Source: Stenotrophomonas bentonitica
GTDB lineage: Bacteria > Pseudomonadota > Gammaproteobacteria > Xanthomonadales > Xanthomonadaceae
Direction of reading: 5' to 3'
Assembly (NCBI RefSeq): GCF_013185915.1
Contig: NZ_JAAZUH010000004.1
Location: 1 to 64,000 of the forward strand
Length of the DNA stretch: 64,000 bases
Numbering within the stretch: position 1 is the first letter of the stretch; every line of letters starts with the position of its first letter. A program made the translations under genes and the position numbers. The notes beneath the pieces were generated by a model. The model worked only from the letters and a program-made list of their open reading frames with translations. It was not told the origin of the DNA and ran no database searches. Of this stretch, positions 38,424 through 47,148 are shown piece after piece.

Positions 38424-39854
38424 ATGTCATCGCTGCTACGGCGCAAGTCGCTCGATTCCGTCACCGTCCATGAAGCCGGCAGGAGCCTGGTCCGCACCCT
38501 GAGCTGGCCGCACCTGATCGCCATGGGGATCGGCGCCATCGTCGGCACCGGCATCTATACCCTGATCGGCGTGGGCGCCAACCTGGCCGGCCCGGCGGTG
38601 CTGATCTCCTTCGCCATCGCCGGTGCGGTCTGCGCCTGCGCCGCGCTGTCCTATGCCGAGCTCTCCACCATGATGCCGGCGGCCGGCAGCGCCTATACCT
38701 ACAGCTACACCGCACTCGGCGAGATCTTCGCGTGGGTGGTGGGGTGGAGCCTGATCCTGGAGTACTCGCTGGTGGTGAGTACCGTGGCGGTCGGGTGGTC
38801 CGGCTACTTCGTCGGCTTCCTGGAATGGGTGCATACCCAGATGGGCATCGACATCCGCCTGCCGGCGGCGCTGTCGGCCGGTCCGCACGTGGACGGCGGC
38901 CTGTTCAACCTGCCTGCGGTGATCATCACCTGGATCGTGGCCGGCGGCCTGATGCTGGGCACCAAGGAAAGCGCCACACTCAACGCCATCCTGGTGGTGT
39001 TGAAGCTGATCGCGCTGGCGGTGTTCGTGGCGGTCGCCCTGCCCGCCTTCGACTCGGCCAACCTGCAGCCGTTCATGCCGTATGGCTTTGCCAAGTCGAT
39101 GGGCCCGGACGGCATCGAGCGCGGCGTGATGGCGGCGGCGGCGATCATCTTCTTCGCCTTCTATGGCTTCGATGCGATCTCCACCGCGGCCGAGGAAACC
39201 AAGAACCCGGGCCGCGACCTGTCGATCGGCATCATCGGTTCCATGGTTGGCTGCACCATCGTCTACATGCTGGTTGCGCTGGGCGCGATCGGCGCGATGA
39301 GCTACGCCGTGTTCGGCAGCAGCGCCGAGCCGCTGGCGCTGATCATGCGCCAGCTGGGCCACCCGACCGCGGCATTGGTGATCGGCATCGTCGCCATCGT
39401 CGCGCTGCCCACCGTGCTGCTGGCCTTCCTGTTCGGCCAGAGCCGCGTGTTCTTCGTCATGGGCCGCGACGGCCTGCTGCCGCGTGGCCTGTCGGCCGTG
39501 AACAAGCGCACCGGCACCCCGGTCGCCACCACGCTGTTCAGTGCCCTGCTGGTCTCGGCCCTTGCGGGCGTGGCGCGCCTGGATGAAATTGCCGCGCTGG
39601 CCAATGCCGGTACCCTGGCCGCGTTCACTGCGGTGGGCATCTGCCTGGTAGTGATGCGTCGCCGTGCGCCGGACGCCAAGCGCAGCTTCCGTACCCCGCT
39701 GGCCTGGATCGTCGGGCCGGCTGCTGCGCTGGGCTGCATTTACCTGTTCATCAGCCTGCCGCACAGCACCCAGAAGTACTTCCTGATCTGGAACGCGATC
39801 GGCCTGGCGGTGTACTTCCTGTACAGCCGCCGGAATGCGTTGATCGGTCGGTAA
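38424..39854 (+). CDS. APC-family amino-acid permease (YfnA/CAT-like)
   Basis: 476 residues with about twelve to fourteen hydrophobic segments. It opens with HLIAMGIGAIVGTGIYTLIGVGANLAGPAVLISF, the glycine-rich first helix of the APC superfamily. FFAFYGFDAISTAAEETKNPGRDLSIGIIGSM is the helix 6 region with the family's E-E-x-x-N-P motif. It resembles cationic amino-acid transporters but the substrate is unproven. Single gene; upstream near-palindrome noted separately. Confidence 0.9.
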   Translation: MSSLLRRKSLDSVTVHEAGRSLVRTLSWPHLIAMGIGAIVGTGIYTLIGVGANLAGPAVLISFAIAGAVCACAALSYAELSTMMPAAGSAYTYSYTALGEIFAWVVGWSLILEYSLVVSTVAVGWSGYFVGFLEWVHTQMGIDIRLPAALSAGPHVDGGLFNLPAVIITWIVAGGLMLGTKESATLNAILVVLKLIALAVFVAVALPAFDSANLQPFMPYGFAKSMGPDGIERGVMAAAAIIFFAFYGFDAISTAAEETKNPGRDLSIGIIGSMVGCTIVYMLVALGAIGAMSYAVFGSSAEPLALIMRQLGHPTAALVIGIVAIVALPTVLLAFLFGQSRVFFVMGRDGLLPRGLSAVNKRTGTPVATTLFSALLVSALAGVARLDEIAALANAGTLAAFTAVGICLVVMRRRAPDAKRSFRTPLAWIVGPAAALGCIYLFISLPHSTQKYFLIWNAIGLAVYFLYSRRNALIGR

Positions 39855-39867
39855 CGGCCAACCCGTG

Positions 39868-39891
39868 GTGCCGGCCAGCGGCCGGCACTAC
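39868..39891 (-). repeat. GTAG-type REP element (GTAGTGCCGGCC class)
   Basis: The reverse strand reads GTAGTGCCGGCC, then GCT, then GGCCGGCA. Its GTAG overlaps the dipeptidase stop codon (TAG at 39890-39888). Confidence 0.85.
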
Positions 39892-41120
39892 GGCGCCTTG
39901 TACGCCTGCGCCTGCTGCATCACCCGCAGCAGGTTGCCGCCCCAGATGTCGGCGATCTGCTTCTCGCTGTAGCCCTTGCGCAGCAACCACGCGGTGATCT
40001 TCGGCAGCGCGCTCACGTCCTGCAGGTCGGCCAGGCCGCCGCCGCCATCCCAGTCCAGCCCGATGCCGACGTGCTCGGGACCGACCACGCCCAGGATGTG
40101 CTCGAAGTGGGCGAAGAAGTCGTCCAAGGTGGCCTTGCGCAGGGGCAGCTGCTGGTCGAGCTCGGCCAGGCCCTGCTTCAACGCCACTCCCTGGGCCATG
40201 CTCAGGTCGTCGTACTCCGCACCGATCTTCTTGATCAGCGCCTCTTCGGCCTGCTTGCGGGCATCGGTCTTGCCGGTGTCGATCAGGTAGCCGCCATAGG
40301 CGTTGACCTGGATCACGCCACCCGCCTTGGCCAGCTGCTTCAGGCGTGCGTCATCCAGGTTGCGCGGGTGGTTGTAGATCGCCTTGGCCGAGCTGTGCGA
40401 CAGCACGAACGGCACCGGCATGCGCTGGATCAGGTCGTCGAACACCGCGTCGGAGGCATGCGACTGGTCGATGACGATGCCCAGCCGCACCGCCTCGTCC
40501 ACCAGCGCCTTGCCGGCCGGGCTCAGCCCCTTCCATTCAGCACCCTTTTCATCGGTGGCCGAATCGGCGAACTCGTTGTTGGCGAAGTGCACAGTGCTGA
40601 GCAGGCGCAGGCCGGCCGCGTGATAGAAGCTGAGCAGCGAAGGATCGTCCACCAGCGGGCTGGCGTTTTCCATGCTGATGTAGACCACGCGCTTGCCCTC
40701 GCGCTTGATCCGCGCGGCATCGGCCGGCGTCAGTGCCAGCGCAAACGTGTCCGGGTGCGCGGCCAGCATTTCGCGGATTTCCATCAGGCGCAGCAGGCCG
40801 GCGTCCCGGTCGTGGCGGTGCGCGGCCGGGCTGCGGTCGCCCTGGTCGGTGTAGATGGCGAAGAAGCCGCCATCGAGCGCGCCTTCCTGCATGCGCGGCA
40901 GGTCCACCTGCGAAAGCGCGTTGTGGTCATGCCGCTGCGCGATGTCGAAGCCTTCGCGATGGAAGTTGGCCGGCGTGTCCAGGTGGCTGTCGAGGGTGAG
41001 CAGCTTCTTCTGCAGCGTTGCAGCGCGCGCCAGCTCCTGCGCGCTGAACTCGATGGCCTGGGCGGACAGCGGCGCGGTGAGCGCCAACGACACCAGCAAC
41101 GACAGAACACGCACGGTCAT
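39888..41120 (-). CDS. Membrane-dipeptidase (M19) family protein, secreted
   Basis: 410 residues with a signal peptide (about 1-22, LTAPLSAQA). The M19 metallopeptidase fold shows LTLDSHLDTPANF (metal ligands His and Asp), YISMENASPL, GIVIDQSHAS and VLSHSSAKAIYNHPRN. It probably hydrolyses dipeptides, including those with D-residues, in the periplasm. Its stop codon lies in a REP element. Single gene after the convergent permease. Confidence 0.9.
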   Translation of the reverse strand: MTVRVLSLLVSLALTAPLSAQAIEFSAQELARAATLQKKLLTLDSHLDTPANFHREGFDIAQRHDHNALSQVDLPRMQEGALDGGFFAIYTDQGDRSPAAHRHDRDAGLLRLMEIREMLAAHPDTFALALTPADAARIKREGKRVVYISMENASPLVDDPSLLSFYHAAGLRLLSTVHFANNEFADSATDEKGAEWKGLSPAGKALVDEAVRLGIVIDQSHASDAVFDDLIQRMPVPFVLSHSSAKAIYNHPRNLDDARLKQLAKAGGVIQVNAYGGYLIDTGKTDARKQAEEALIKKIGAEYDDLSMAQGVALKQGLAELDQQLPLRKATLDDFFAHFEHILGVVGPEHVGIGLDWDGGGGLADLQDVSALPKITAWLLRKGYSEKQIADIWGGNLLRVMQQAQAYKAP

Positions 41121-41173
41121 GACGCCTCACCACGGATGGGAAACGTCAGACGTTAGCGCAGTTGGGTCCGCGA

Positions 41174-41196
41174 TGACACGCATGGCGTGTCACTAC
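41174..41196 (-). repeat. GTAG-type REP element
   Basis: GACACGC (41175-41181), ATG, GCGTGTC (41185-41191), then ACTAC, giving GTAG on the reverse strand. It sits in the spacer between the dipeptidase start and the methyltransferase stop. Confidence 0.8.
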
Positions 41197-41220
41197 GCGG
41201 CTTGGATCGCCAGGGTGGTT

Positions 41221-42390
41221 TTAATCCACTACCCGGCAGAAGACTGCCTTGAGGTAACGCGACTCCTGCACGTGCGCCATGAACGGATGGTCCGGACCGG
41301 CGCCGGCGACCTTCAGGATCTGGATGGTGCGGCCGGAGTAGAACGCTGCGCGGCGCAGCATGTCCAGGAACTGCTCTTCGGACACCAGGCCGGTGCACGA
41401 GAACGTGGCAAACAGGCCGCCCGGCTTGACCACGCCCAGCGCCAGCTTGTTCATGTCCAGGTACTTCTTCAGCGCGGTGATCACCTGGTCGCGGTCGCGG
41501 GTCATCTTGGCCGGGTCCAGGATCACCACATCAAACTGCTCGCCGCGGTTGGCCGCGTCGCGCAGCCACGGGAAGATGTCGGACTGCACGAAGCGCGGGC
41601 GCACGTTGTTCAGGCGCCCATTGGCCTTGGCAATGGCGATCACGTCTTCGTCGATGTCGATGCCCAGCACATCCGAGGCACCGCGCGCGGCGGCGTACAC
41701 CGCAAAGCCACCGGTGTTGCAGCACAGGTCCAGCACCGACTTGCCTTCCACTTCCTGGCTCAGCCACTGGCGGTTCTCGCGCTGGTCGGCGAAGAAGCCG
41801 GTCTTGTGCGCGCCGGCCGGGTCGGCGCGGAACTTCACGCCGTACTCGGTGATCACCGAGGCTTCGGTGGTGGTGTTGCCGTGGAAGTCGAAGCTTTCCT
41901 GCTTCTGCACGTGTTCGTCGGCGAAGCTGTGGAAGCGGCAGCCCGGGAACTGCTCGCGCAGGGCCTCATAGACCCACTCGCGGTGGCGGAACATGCCGGC
42001 GGCGAAGAACTCCACCACCACCAGGTCGCCATAGCGGTCCACCACCAGGCCGGACAGGCCGTCGCCCTCGCTGTGGACCACGCGCCAGGCGTCGGACACC
42101 GTGTCCAGCTTCAGGACATCACGGCGCAATGACACCGCCTGCGCGATCTTCCGCGAGAACCAGCCGGCATCGACGGGGACCCGCTGGTCGGTTTCCAGGA
42201 TTCGCACCGCAATGCGCGAGTGGCCGTTGTAGAAACCGCGGCCGATCCACTCCCCGTCCACGCCGACCACGTCGACGATGGCACCGGGCTTGGGCCGGAC
42301 AGCGGGCTTTTCGACCAGTTTCTGGAAGATCCAAGGGTGGCTGGAGCGCCAGGCGTTCTTGAGGCGGACTACGGGGGCAGGGGTATTCAT
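41221..42390 (-). CDS. Class I SAM-dependent rRNA methyltransferase, RlmI-like
   Basis: 389 residues. An N-terminal PUA domain (about 5-70) is followed by the RlmI/RlmK-type catalytic domain: DPAGAHKTGFFADQRENR, SAM motif VLDLCCNTGGFAVYAA, the DPAK active-site motif in VVILDPAKMTRDRDQV, and FATFSCTGLV with the Cys expected for 5-methylcytosine chemistry. RlmI in E. coli makes m5C1962 of 23S rRNA. It diverges from the riboswitch-terC unit. Confidence 0.87.
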   Translation of the reverse strand: MNTPAPVVRLKNAWRSSHPWIFQKLVEKPAVRPKPGAIVDVVGVDGEWIGRGFYNGHSRIAVRILETDQRVPVDAGWFSRKIAQAVSLRRDVLKLDTVSDAWRVVHSEGDGLSGLVVDRYGDLVVVEFFAAGMFRHREWVYEALREQFPGCRFHSFADEHVQKQESFDFHGNTTTEASVITEYGVKFRADPAGAHKTGFFADQRENRQWLSQEVEGKSVLDLCCNTGGFAVYAAARGASDVLGIDIDEDVIAIAKANGRLNNVRPRFVQSDIFPWLRDAANRGEQFDVVILDPAKMTRDRDQVITALKKYLDMNKLALGVVKPGGLFATFSCTGLVSEEQFLDMLRRAAFYSGRTIQILKVAGAGPDHPFMAHVQESRYLKAVFCRVVD

Positions 42391-42462
42391 ATGTCCATTG
42401 TATCCGGGCCGGCGGCTGTCCGATTTGACGCAGGGGCGGCATGCCCCCAGAATCGACCGCAG

Positions 42463-42600
42463 AAGGGGAGTAGCTCCCAGACGTTGTCGCCGTCAATTCG
42501 AGCCCGCAGGCTCCGGTGCAACGGCAGTTCCCACCGCTGGGGACTGCGAGCGAGACCTTCGCCGCATGGCGAAGCTCTGTCCCTGGATCCCCCCTGGTGT
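42463..42600 (+). ncRNA. yybP-ykoY (Mn2+) riboswitch
   Basis: The terC leader carries the conserved pieces of the yybP-ykoY aptamer in order: AAGGGGAGTAGCTCCC (42463-42478), CCGTCAATTCG (42490-42500), and GCGAGACCTTCGCC (42550-42563), which closes a TTCGCC/GGCGAA hairpin. TerC/Alx genes are classic targets of this Mn2+-sensing riboswitch. I do not see a T-tailed terminator after it, so control of translation start is more likely. The ends are approximate. Confidence 0.85.
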
Positions 42601-42659
42601 TCCGTTGCAGGTCCTCGCCGTCCGGCTTGAGGCATTTCATTCATTCAACGGACAAGACG

Positions 42660-43616
42660 ATGCAGACGATCGGTAATGTGTGGTTATGGGGTGGCTTCGG
42701 CGCGGTGGTGATCATCGCGCTGCTGATCGACCTGGTATTGATGCGCCACGGCGGCCCGCACAAGGTGACCTTCAAGGAGGCCCTGTGGTGGTCGGTGGGC
42801 TGGGTGGCACTGGCCCTGGCCTTCAACGCGGGCCTCTGGTACTACCTGAACGAGACCGCCGGCCAAGTCGTGGCCAACAAGGTCGGCCTGGAGTTCCTGA
42901 CCGGTTACCTGGTCGAGAAGGCCCTGGCGGTGGACAACATCTTCGTGTTCCTGATGATCATGGGCTACTTCGCGGTGCCTGAGGAACAGCGTCAAAAGGT
43001 GTTGATCATCGGCATCCTTGGCGCCATCGTGCTGCGAACGATCATGATCTTCGCCGGCAGCGTGCTGCTCACCAAGTTCCACTGGCTGCTCTACGTGTTC
43101 GGCGCCTTCCTGCTCTTCACCGGCTGGAAGATGTGGTTCTCGGCGGGCCAGGAGCCGGACCTGGAGACCAACCCCGCCCTGCGCTGGATGCGCAAGCACC
43201 TGCGCCTGCTGCCGGACTATGCCGGCAATGCCCTGAGCGTCATGCGCGACGGCAAGCGCTGGTACACCCCGCTGTTCGTGGTGCTGATCCTGATCGCGGT
43301 GACCGACGTTATCTTCGCCGTGGACAGCATCCCGGCGATCTTCGCGATCACCACCGACCCGTTCATCGTGCTCACCTCCAACGTGTTCGCGGTGCTGGGC
43401 CTGCGGGCGATGTTCTTCCTGCTGGCCGGCATGGCCGACCGCTTCCACCTGCTGCCGTACGGCCTGGCCCTGGTGCTGGCGTTCATCGGCATCAAGATGA
43501 TGCTGATCGACATCTTCAAGATCCCGACCCCGATCTCGCTGGGCGTGGTCGCGGTGATCATCGCCGCCACCGTGGTGCTGAGCCTGAAGAACCCGCCAAA
43601 GACCGGCGACGCGTGA
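42660..43616 (+). CDS. TerC/Alx-family membrane protein, probable Mn2+ exporter
   Basis: 318 residues with about nine membrane helices. Motifs YLVEKALAVDNIFVFLMI and TDVIFAVDSIPAIFAIT contain the paired acidic residues of the family; an additional TerC repeat ends at FIGIKMMLIDIF. Family members such as Alx move Mn2+. The ATG at 42660 follows the riboswitch; the frame open from 42516 overlaps the aptamer and is not translated in this view. The upstream riboswitch predicts expression rising with Mn2+. Confidence 0.9.
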   Translation: MQTIGNVWLWGGFGAVVIIALLIDLVLMRHGGPHKVTFKEALWWSVGWVALALAFNAGLWYYLNETAGQVVANKVGLEFLTGYLVEKALAVDNIFVFLMIMGYFAVPEEQRQKVLIIGILGAIVLRTIMIFAGSVLLTKFHWLLYVFGAFLLFTGWKMWFSAGQEPDLETNPALRWMRKHLRLLPDYAGNALSVMRDGKRWYTPLFVVLILIAVTDVIFAVDSIPAIFAITTDPFIVLTSNVFAVLGLRAMFFLLAGMADRFHLLPYGLALVLAFIGIKMMLIDIFKIPTPISLGVVAVIIAATVVLSLKNPPKTGDA

Positions 43617-43714
43617 CCCTGCGTGCCGCCGGCGGGATTGTCCCGCCGGCGGTACCACTCTCTCCCGCTGCGTTGCCCTTGTGTTCAGCCTGGGGCGGCG
43701 CAATCCATGAAGGT

Positions 43715-44485
43715 ATGAACGCCAACCTGCCCCTGCCCGCCGGCGAGCCGCCGGTCTCCCCCCGCACCGACCGCGGTCGCGTGATGCGGGCGTTCAACCT
43801 GAGCCTGGCCTTCGTGCTGGTGCTGGTGGCGGTGTATACCGCGCAGGGCCACTTCGACTGGCGGCCATGGGCGGTGGCGCCGCTGGAATCGGCCGGGCTG
43901 CTGGGCATCCTGGGCGCGCCGCTGCTGCATGGCTCGGTCCAGCACCTGGCCGCCAATAGCTTCGCTCTATTGATCCTTGGCACTTTGGCAGGCAGCGTCT
44001 ATCCAAAGGCCACCCTGCGCGCCTTCCCGCTGCTGTGGATCGGCTCGGGCCTGGGCGCCTGGCTGCTCGGCGACATCGGCAGCCGCCATCTGGGCGCCAG
44101 TGGGATCACCCACGGCCTGATGTTCCTGGTGTTCGTGCTCGGCCTGCTGCGCCGCGACCGGCCCGCCATCGCGGCCGGGCTGATCGCGTTCCTGTTCTAC
44201 GGCAGCATGCTGATCACCATCCTCCCCCACGAACCGGGCGTATCCTGGCAGTCGCACATGGGCGGCGCCTTCGCCGGCATCATCAGCGCGCTGCTGTTCC
44301 GTCTTTCCGACCCGATGGCGCCGCGGAAGCTGTACAGCTGGGAGGAAGAGGAAGAAGACGACCTGGAGGTCCAGCGCGACAGCGATCTGGAGCCGCCCTC
44401 CCCGCACCGGGTGCCGGTGTTGTGGCAGCCGCGCGAAGGGCGGGATTTCGTCGTGTTGCCGTTCCGGCGGCCTGACGAGCGGTGA
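43715..44485 (+). CDS. Rhomboid-family intramembrane serine protease
   Basis: 256 residues, about six membrane helices. Catalytic dyad GASG (Ser 129) and His 181 (SWQSHMGGAF), with the oxyanion HGSVQHLAAN (His 77, Asn 81) in an early helix. It cleaves transmembrane proteins in the inner membrane. A soluble C-terminal tail (about 205-256) begins with a run of acids, WEEEEEDDLEV, which is not part of the rhomboid core. The ATG at 43715 has GAAGG close upstream. It converges on the glycerophosphodiesterase across a REP pair. Confidence 0.9.
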   Translation: MNANLPLPAGEPPVSPRTDRGRVMRAFNLSLAFVLVLVAVYTAQGHFDWRPWAVAPLESAGLLGILGAPLLHGSVQHLAANSFALLILGTLAGSVYPKATLRAFPLLWIGSGLGAWLLGDIGSRHLGASGITHGLMFLVFVLGLLRRDRPAIAAGLIAFLFYGSMLITILPHEPGVSWQSHMGGAFAGIISALLFRLSDPMAPRKLYSWEEEEEDDLEVQRDSDLEPPSPHRVPVLWQPREGRDFVVLPFRRPDER

Positions 44486-44491
44486 TGGACC

Positions 44492-44565
44492 GCGTGGGAC
44501 ACGCATGGCGTGTCTCTACGCGGCTGCCCGTCCACGCGTAGCGACACGCCACGCGTGTCCCACGC
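44492..44565. repeat. Inverted pair of GTAG REP elements (REPIN-like)
   Basis: Two elements face each other: GACACGC-ATG-GCGTGTC ending in CTACGC (44492-44521), and GCGTAGCGACACGCC followed by ACGCGTGTCCCACGC (44536-44565). Together they make a roughly 30-base imperfect inverted repeat with a 14-base gap in the convergent spacer. Confidence 0.85.
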
Positions 44566-44566
44566 A

Positions 44567-45679
44567 TCACCGTGCCGCGTTCGACTCCCCATCCACCGCG
44601 CGCCTGCCCAACGCCGGGTCATCGGTAAAGAACGCATCGATCCCGGTCGCCAGATAGGCGCGCATCTCCGCCACCGACCCGTCCGGGTTCCGCGCGTTCG
44701 CCTCGCCCTTGCGGTACTCGGCGGCCATGAACGAATTCTCCGGGCGGAACGTATACGGCACCACCATCAACCCCGCCGCATGCGCGTCGCGCACCAGCGT
44801 GGTCGGCGTGCCCAGGCGCCCGCTGGCGTCCAGCGGAATCACCATGCGCAGGCTCGGTCCGATCCCATCGGCATAGCCGGCAATCTGGTCCAGCCCGGCC
44901 GGGGTGATCATGTCGGCATAGCGCTGGCTGCCCTTTGCGGCCAGCACATCGCCCGGCTGCTGCTTCGGGTCGCCCAGCAGCTGCAGGAGGCGGATGTTGC
45001 TGTCCTTGCCCAGCGTGCTGCGCAGGTAGCGCAGGTTGCTGATCTCGAAGGACTGGATGGTCACCGGCGCCACGCGCGTATACGGGTTGGCCTGCAGGGT
45101 CCTCACCAGCAGGTCTTCCATCGGCAGGCCGATCCCCTTGAAGTAGGTGCCGTGCTTGATCTCCGGCACCAACCCGATGCCACGCCCGGCGCGGCCGGCC
45201 TGCTGGACCAGGAAGGTGATGATCTCGTCCAGCGTGGCAATCCGGAACTGGCCGTCGAACGCGGTGCTGCGCACCTGCGGCAGGCGCTCGCGCACGTACA
45301 GCGTCTTCAGCTCGGCCAAGGTGAAGTCTTCGGTGAACCAGCCTTCCACCCGCTCGCCGTCGATGGTCTTGACGGTCTTGCGGCTGGCGAACTCGGGGTG
45401 GGCCGCCACGTCGGTGGTGCCGCTGATCTCGTTCTCGTGGCGGGACACCAGCACCCCGTCCCGGGTCATCACTAGGTCCGGCTCGATGTAGTCGGCGCCG
45501 TCGGCAATGGCCTGGGCGTAGGCGGCCAGGGTGTGTTCGGGCAGCAGCGCGCTGGCCCCGCGGTGACCATAGACCGCCGCCTTGCGCGACACCGGGGTGG
45601 AGGATTCAGCGCTCATGGCCACCGATGGTGCCACGGCCAGCGACAACAGCAACGCACAACCCCACAACGACTTCGACAC
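44567..45679 (-). CDS. glpQ: Glycerophosphodiester phosphodiesterase (GlpQ-type), secreted
   Basis: 370 residues from the GTG at 45679, giving a signal peptide (about 1-24). The frame is open much further upstream, but that runs into the mnmE spacer and has no family match. Motifs: VYGHRGASALLPEHT (catalytic His), YIEPDLVMTRDGVLVSRHE (metal Glu/Asp and second His), and the GlpQ-specific EIKHGTYFKGIG. It hydrolyses deacylated phospholipid headgroup diesters to glycerol 3-phosphate and an alcohol in the periplasm. Confidence 0.9.
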   Translation of the reverse strand: MSKSLWGCALLLSLAVAPSVAMSAESSTPVSRKAAVYGHRGASALLPEHTLAAYAQAIADGADYIEPDLVMTRDGVLVSRHENEISGTTDVAAHPEFASRKTVKTIDGERVEGWFTEDFTLAELKTLYVRERLPQVRSTAFDGQFRIATLDEIITFLVQQAGRAGRGIGLVPEIKHGTYFKGIGLPMEDLLVRTLQANPYTRVAPVTIQSFEISNLRYLRSTLGKDSNIRLLQLLGDPKQQPGDVLAAKGSQRYADMITPAGLDQIAGYADGIGPSLRMVIPLDASGRLGTPTTLVRDAHAAGLMVVPYTFRPENSFMAAEYRKGEANARNPDGSVAEMRAYLATGIDAFFTDDPALGRRAVDGESNAAR

Positions 45680-45783
45680 TGCAACACCCCTGTTGGTACC
45701 GCCCCGCCAGTGCGGCAAGGGCCGGAAAAGACGTGCGGCATTGTGCCGAGGTGGTGTTACAGCCGCAAGAAACGGTGATGCGG

Positions 45784-45805
45784 GACACGCATGGCGTGTC
45801 GCTAC
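45784..45805 (-). repeat. GTAG-type REP element supplying the mnmE stop codon
   Basis: GACACGC-ATG-GCGTGTC (45784-45800) then GCTAC. On the reverse strand its GTAG contains the mnmE stop codon TAG (45804-45802). Confidence 0.85.
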
Positions 45806-47145
45806 TTGCCGATGCAGAAGCTGGAGAAGATGCGGCCCAGCAGGTCGTCGGCGCTCATGCGTCCGGTGATCTCGCCCAGTGCTTCGTGTGCCAGCCGCAG
45901 TTCTTCGGCGGCGAGCTCCAGGTGTTCGTGCACCAGCTCGCTTTCGGCGCGTTCGGCGTGGCCGATAGCCAGGGTGATGGCTTCCACGTGACGCGCGCGG
46001 GCGGAGAACTCGCCTTCGACGCTGTCGCCTGCGCTGCCGCTGGCCAGTTCGCGCAGGCGGGTGTGCAGGCGCTCCAGGCCTTGGCCGGTGGCGGCCGAGA
46101 CGTGCACGACGTTGGCGTCGATGTCGGCCGGCAGGGTCTCCAGCAGGTCGCTCTTGTTGTGGATCCACAGCTGCAGCGGGACGTCGACGATGGCGTCGGC
46201 CACCGCTTCATGGCCGGCCTGGGGATCGCGGGCGTCGAGCACGATGATGGCCAGGTCGGTGCGCTGCATCTCGGCGCGGGCGCGGCGCATGCCTTCGCGT
46301 TCGATGGCGTCTCCGCCTTCGCGCAGGCCGGCGGTGTCGACCAGGGTCAGCTCGAGGCCGTCGATGCGGATGGTTTCGCGCAGGGTGTCGCGGGTGGTGC
46401 CGGCAATGTCGGTGACGATGGCGCGTTCGCTGCCGGCTAGTGCGTTGAGCAGCGAGCTCTTGCCCGCATTCGGCGGACCGACCAGCACCGCGTGCAGGCC
46501 ATCACGCAGGCGGCGACCGCGTTCGGCGTCGTCGCGCAGGGTGACCAGCGCGCGCATGACCTCGCCCAGCCCCTGGCGCACCTGATCGCCGCCCAGGGTA
46601 TCCAGCGGTTCGTCGGCGAAGTCGATGGCGGCTTCCACATGGATGCGCAGGCGCACCAGCTGCTCACCGGCGTCCTCCACCCGGCGTGAGAACACGCCGT
46701 CCAGCGAACGACGCGCGGCACGCGCGGCGCGGGTGTCGCTGGCGGCAATCAGGTCGGCGATGGCTTCGGCCTGGGCGAGGTCGAGCTTGCCGTTGAGGAA
46801 GGCCCGCTCGCTGAACTCGCCGGGGCGCGCCTGGCGCGCGCCGAGCGCGATGCAGCGCGCCACCAGCTGCTGCAGCACGACCGGGCTGCCGTGGCCCTGA
46901 AGTTCCACCACGTCTTCGCCGGTGAAGCTGCGCGGATTCGGGAAATACAGGGCAATGCCGTCATCGAGGACCTCGCCGGCCGCATCGCGGAAGCGGGCGT
47001 AGTGCGCGTGGCGCGGCTGCAGGTTCGGGCAGCCCAGGTCCACGGCAATGCGCAGTGCCTGCGGGCCGGACACGCGCAGCATGCCCACGCCGCCGGCGCC
47101 GGGCGCGGTGGCGATGGCAACGATGGTCTCGGTGGTCGCGTTCAT
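45802..47145 (-). CDS. mnmE: tRNA modification GTPase MnmE
   Basis: 447 residues. With MnmG it makes the 5-carboxymethylaminomethyl group on wobble uridine of several tRNAs. N-terminal tetrahydrofolate-binding domain (about 1-120), helical domain, and an inserted G domain with Walker A GPPNAGKS (223-230), [15 protein letters not shown] and NKSD. It ends in CIGK (444-447), the catalytic Cys motif. It follows the NodB-caspase-TPR gene by 3 bases and its stop lies in a REP element. Confidence 0.97.
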   Translation of the reverse strand: MNATTETIVAIATAPGAGGVGMLRVSGPQALRIAVDLGCPNLQPRHAHYARFRDAAGEVLDDGIALYFPNPRSFTGEDVVELQGHGSPVVLQQLVARCIALGARQARPGEFSERAFLNGKLDLAQAEAIADLIAASDTRAARAARRSLDGVFSRRVEDAGEQLVRLRIHVEAAIDFADEPLDTLGGDQVRQGLGEVMRALVTLRDDAERGRRLRDGLHAVLVGPPNAGKSSLLNALAGSERAIVTDIAGTTRDTLRETIRIDGLELTLVDTAGLREGGDAIEREGMRRARAEMQRTDLAIIVLDARDPQAGHEAVADAIVDVPLQLWIHNKSDLLETLPADIDANVVHVSAATGQGLERLHTRLRELASGSAGDSVEGEFSARARHVEAITLAIGHAERAESELVHEHLELAAEELRLAHEALGEITGRMSADDLLGRIFSSFCIGK

Positions 47146-47148
47146 GGC

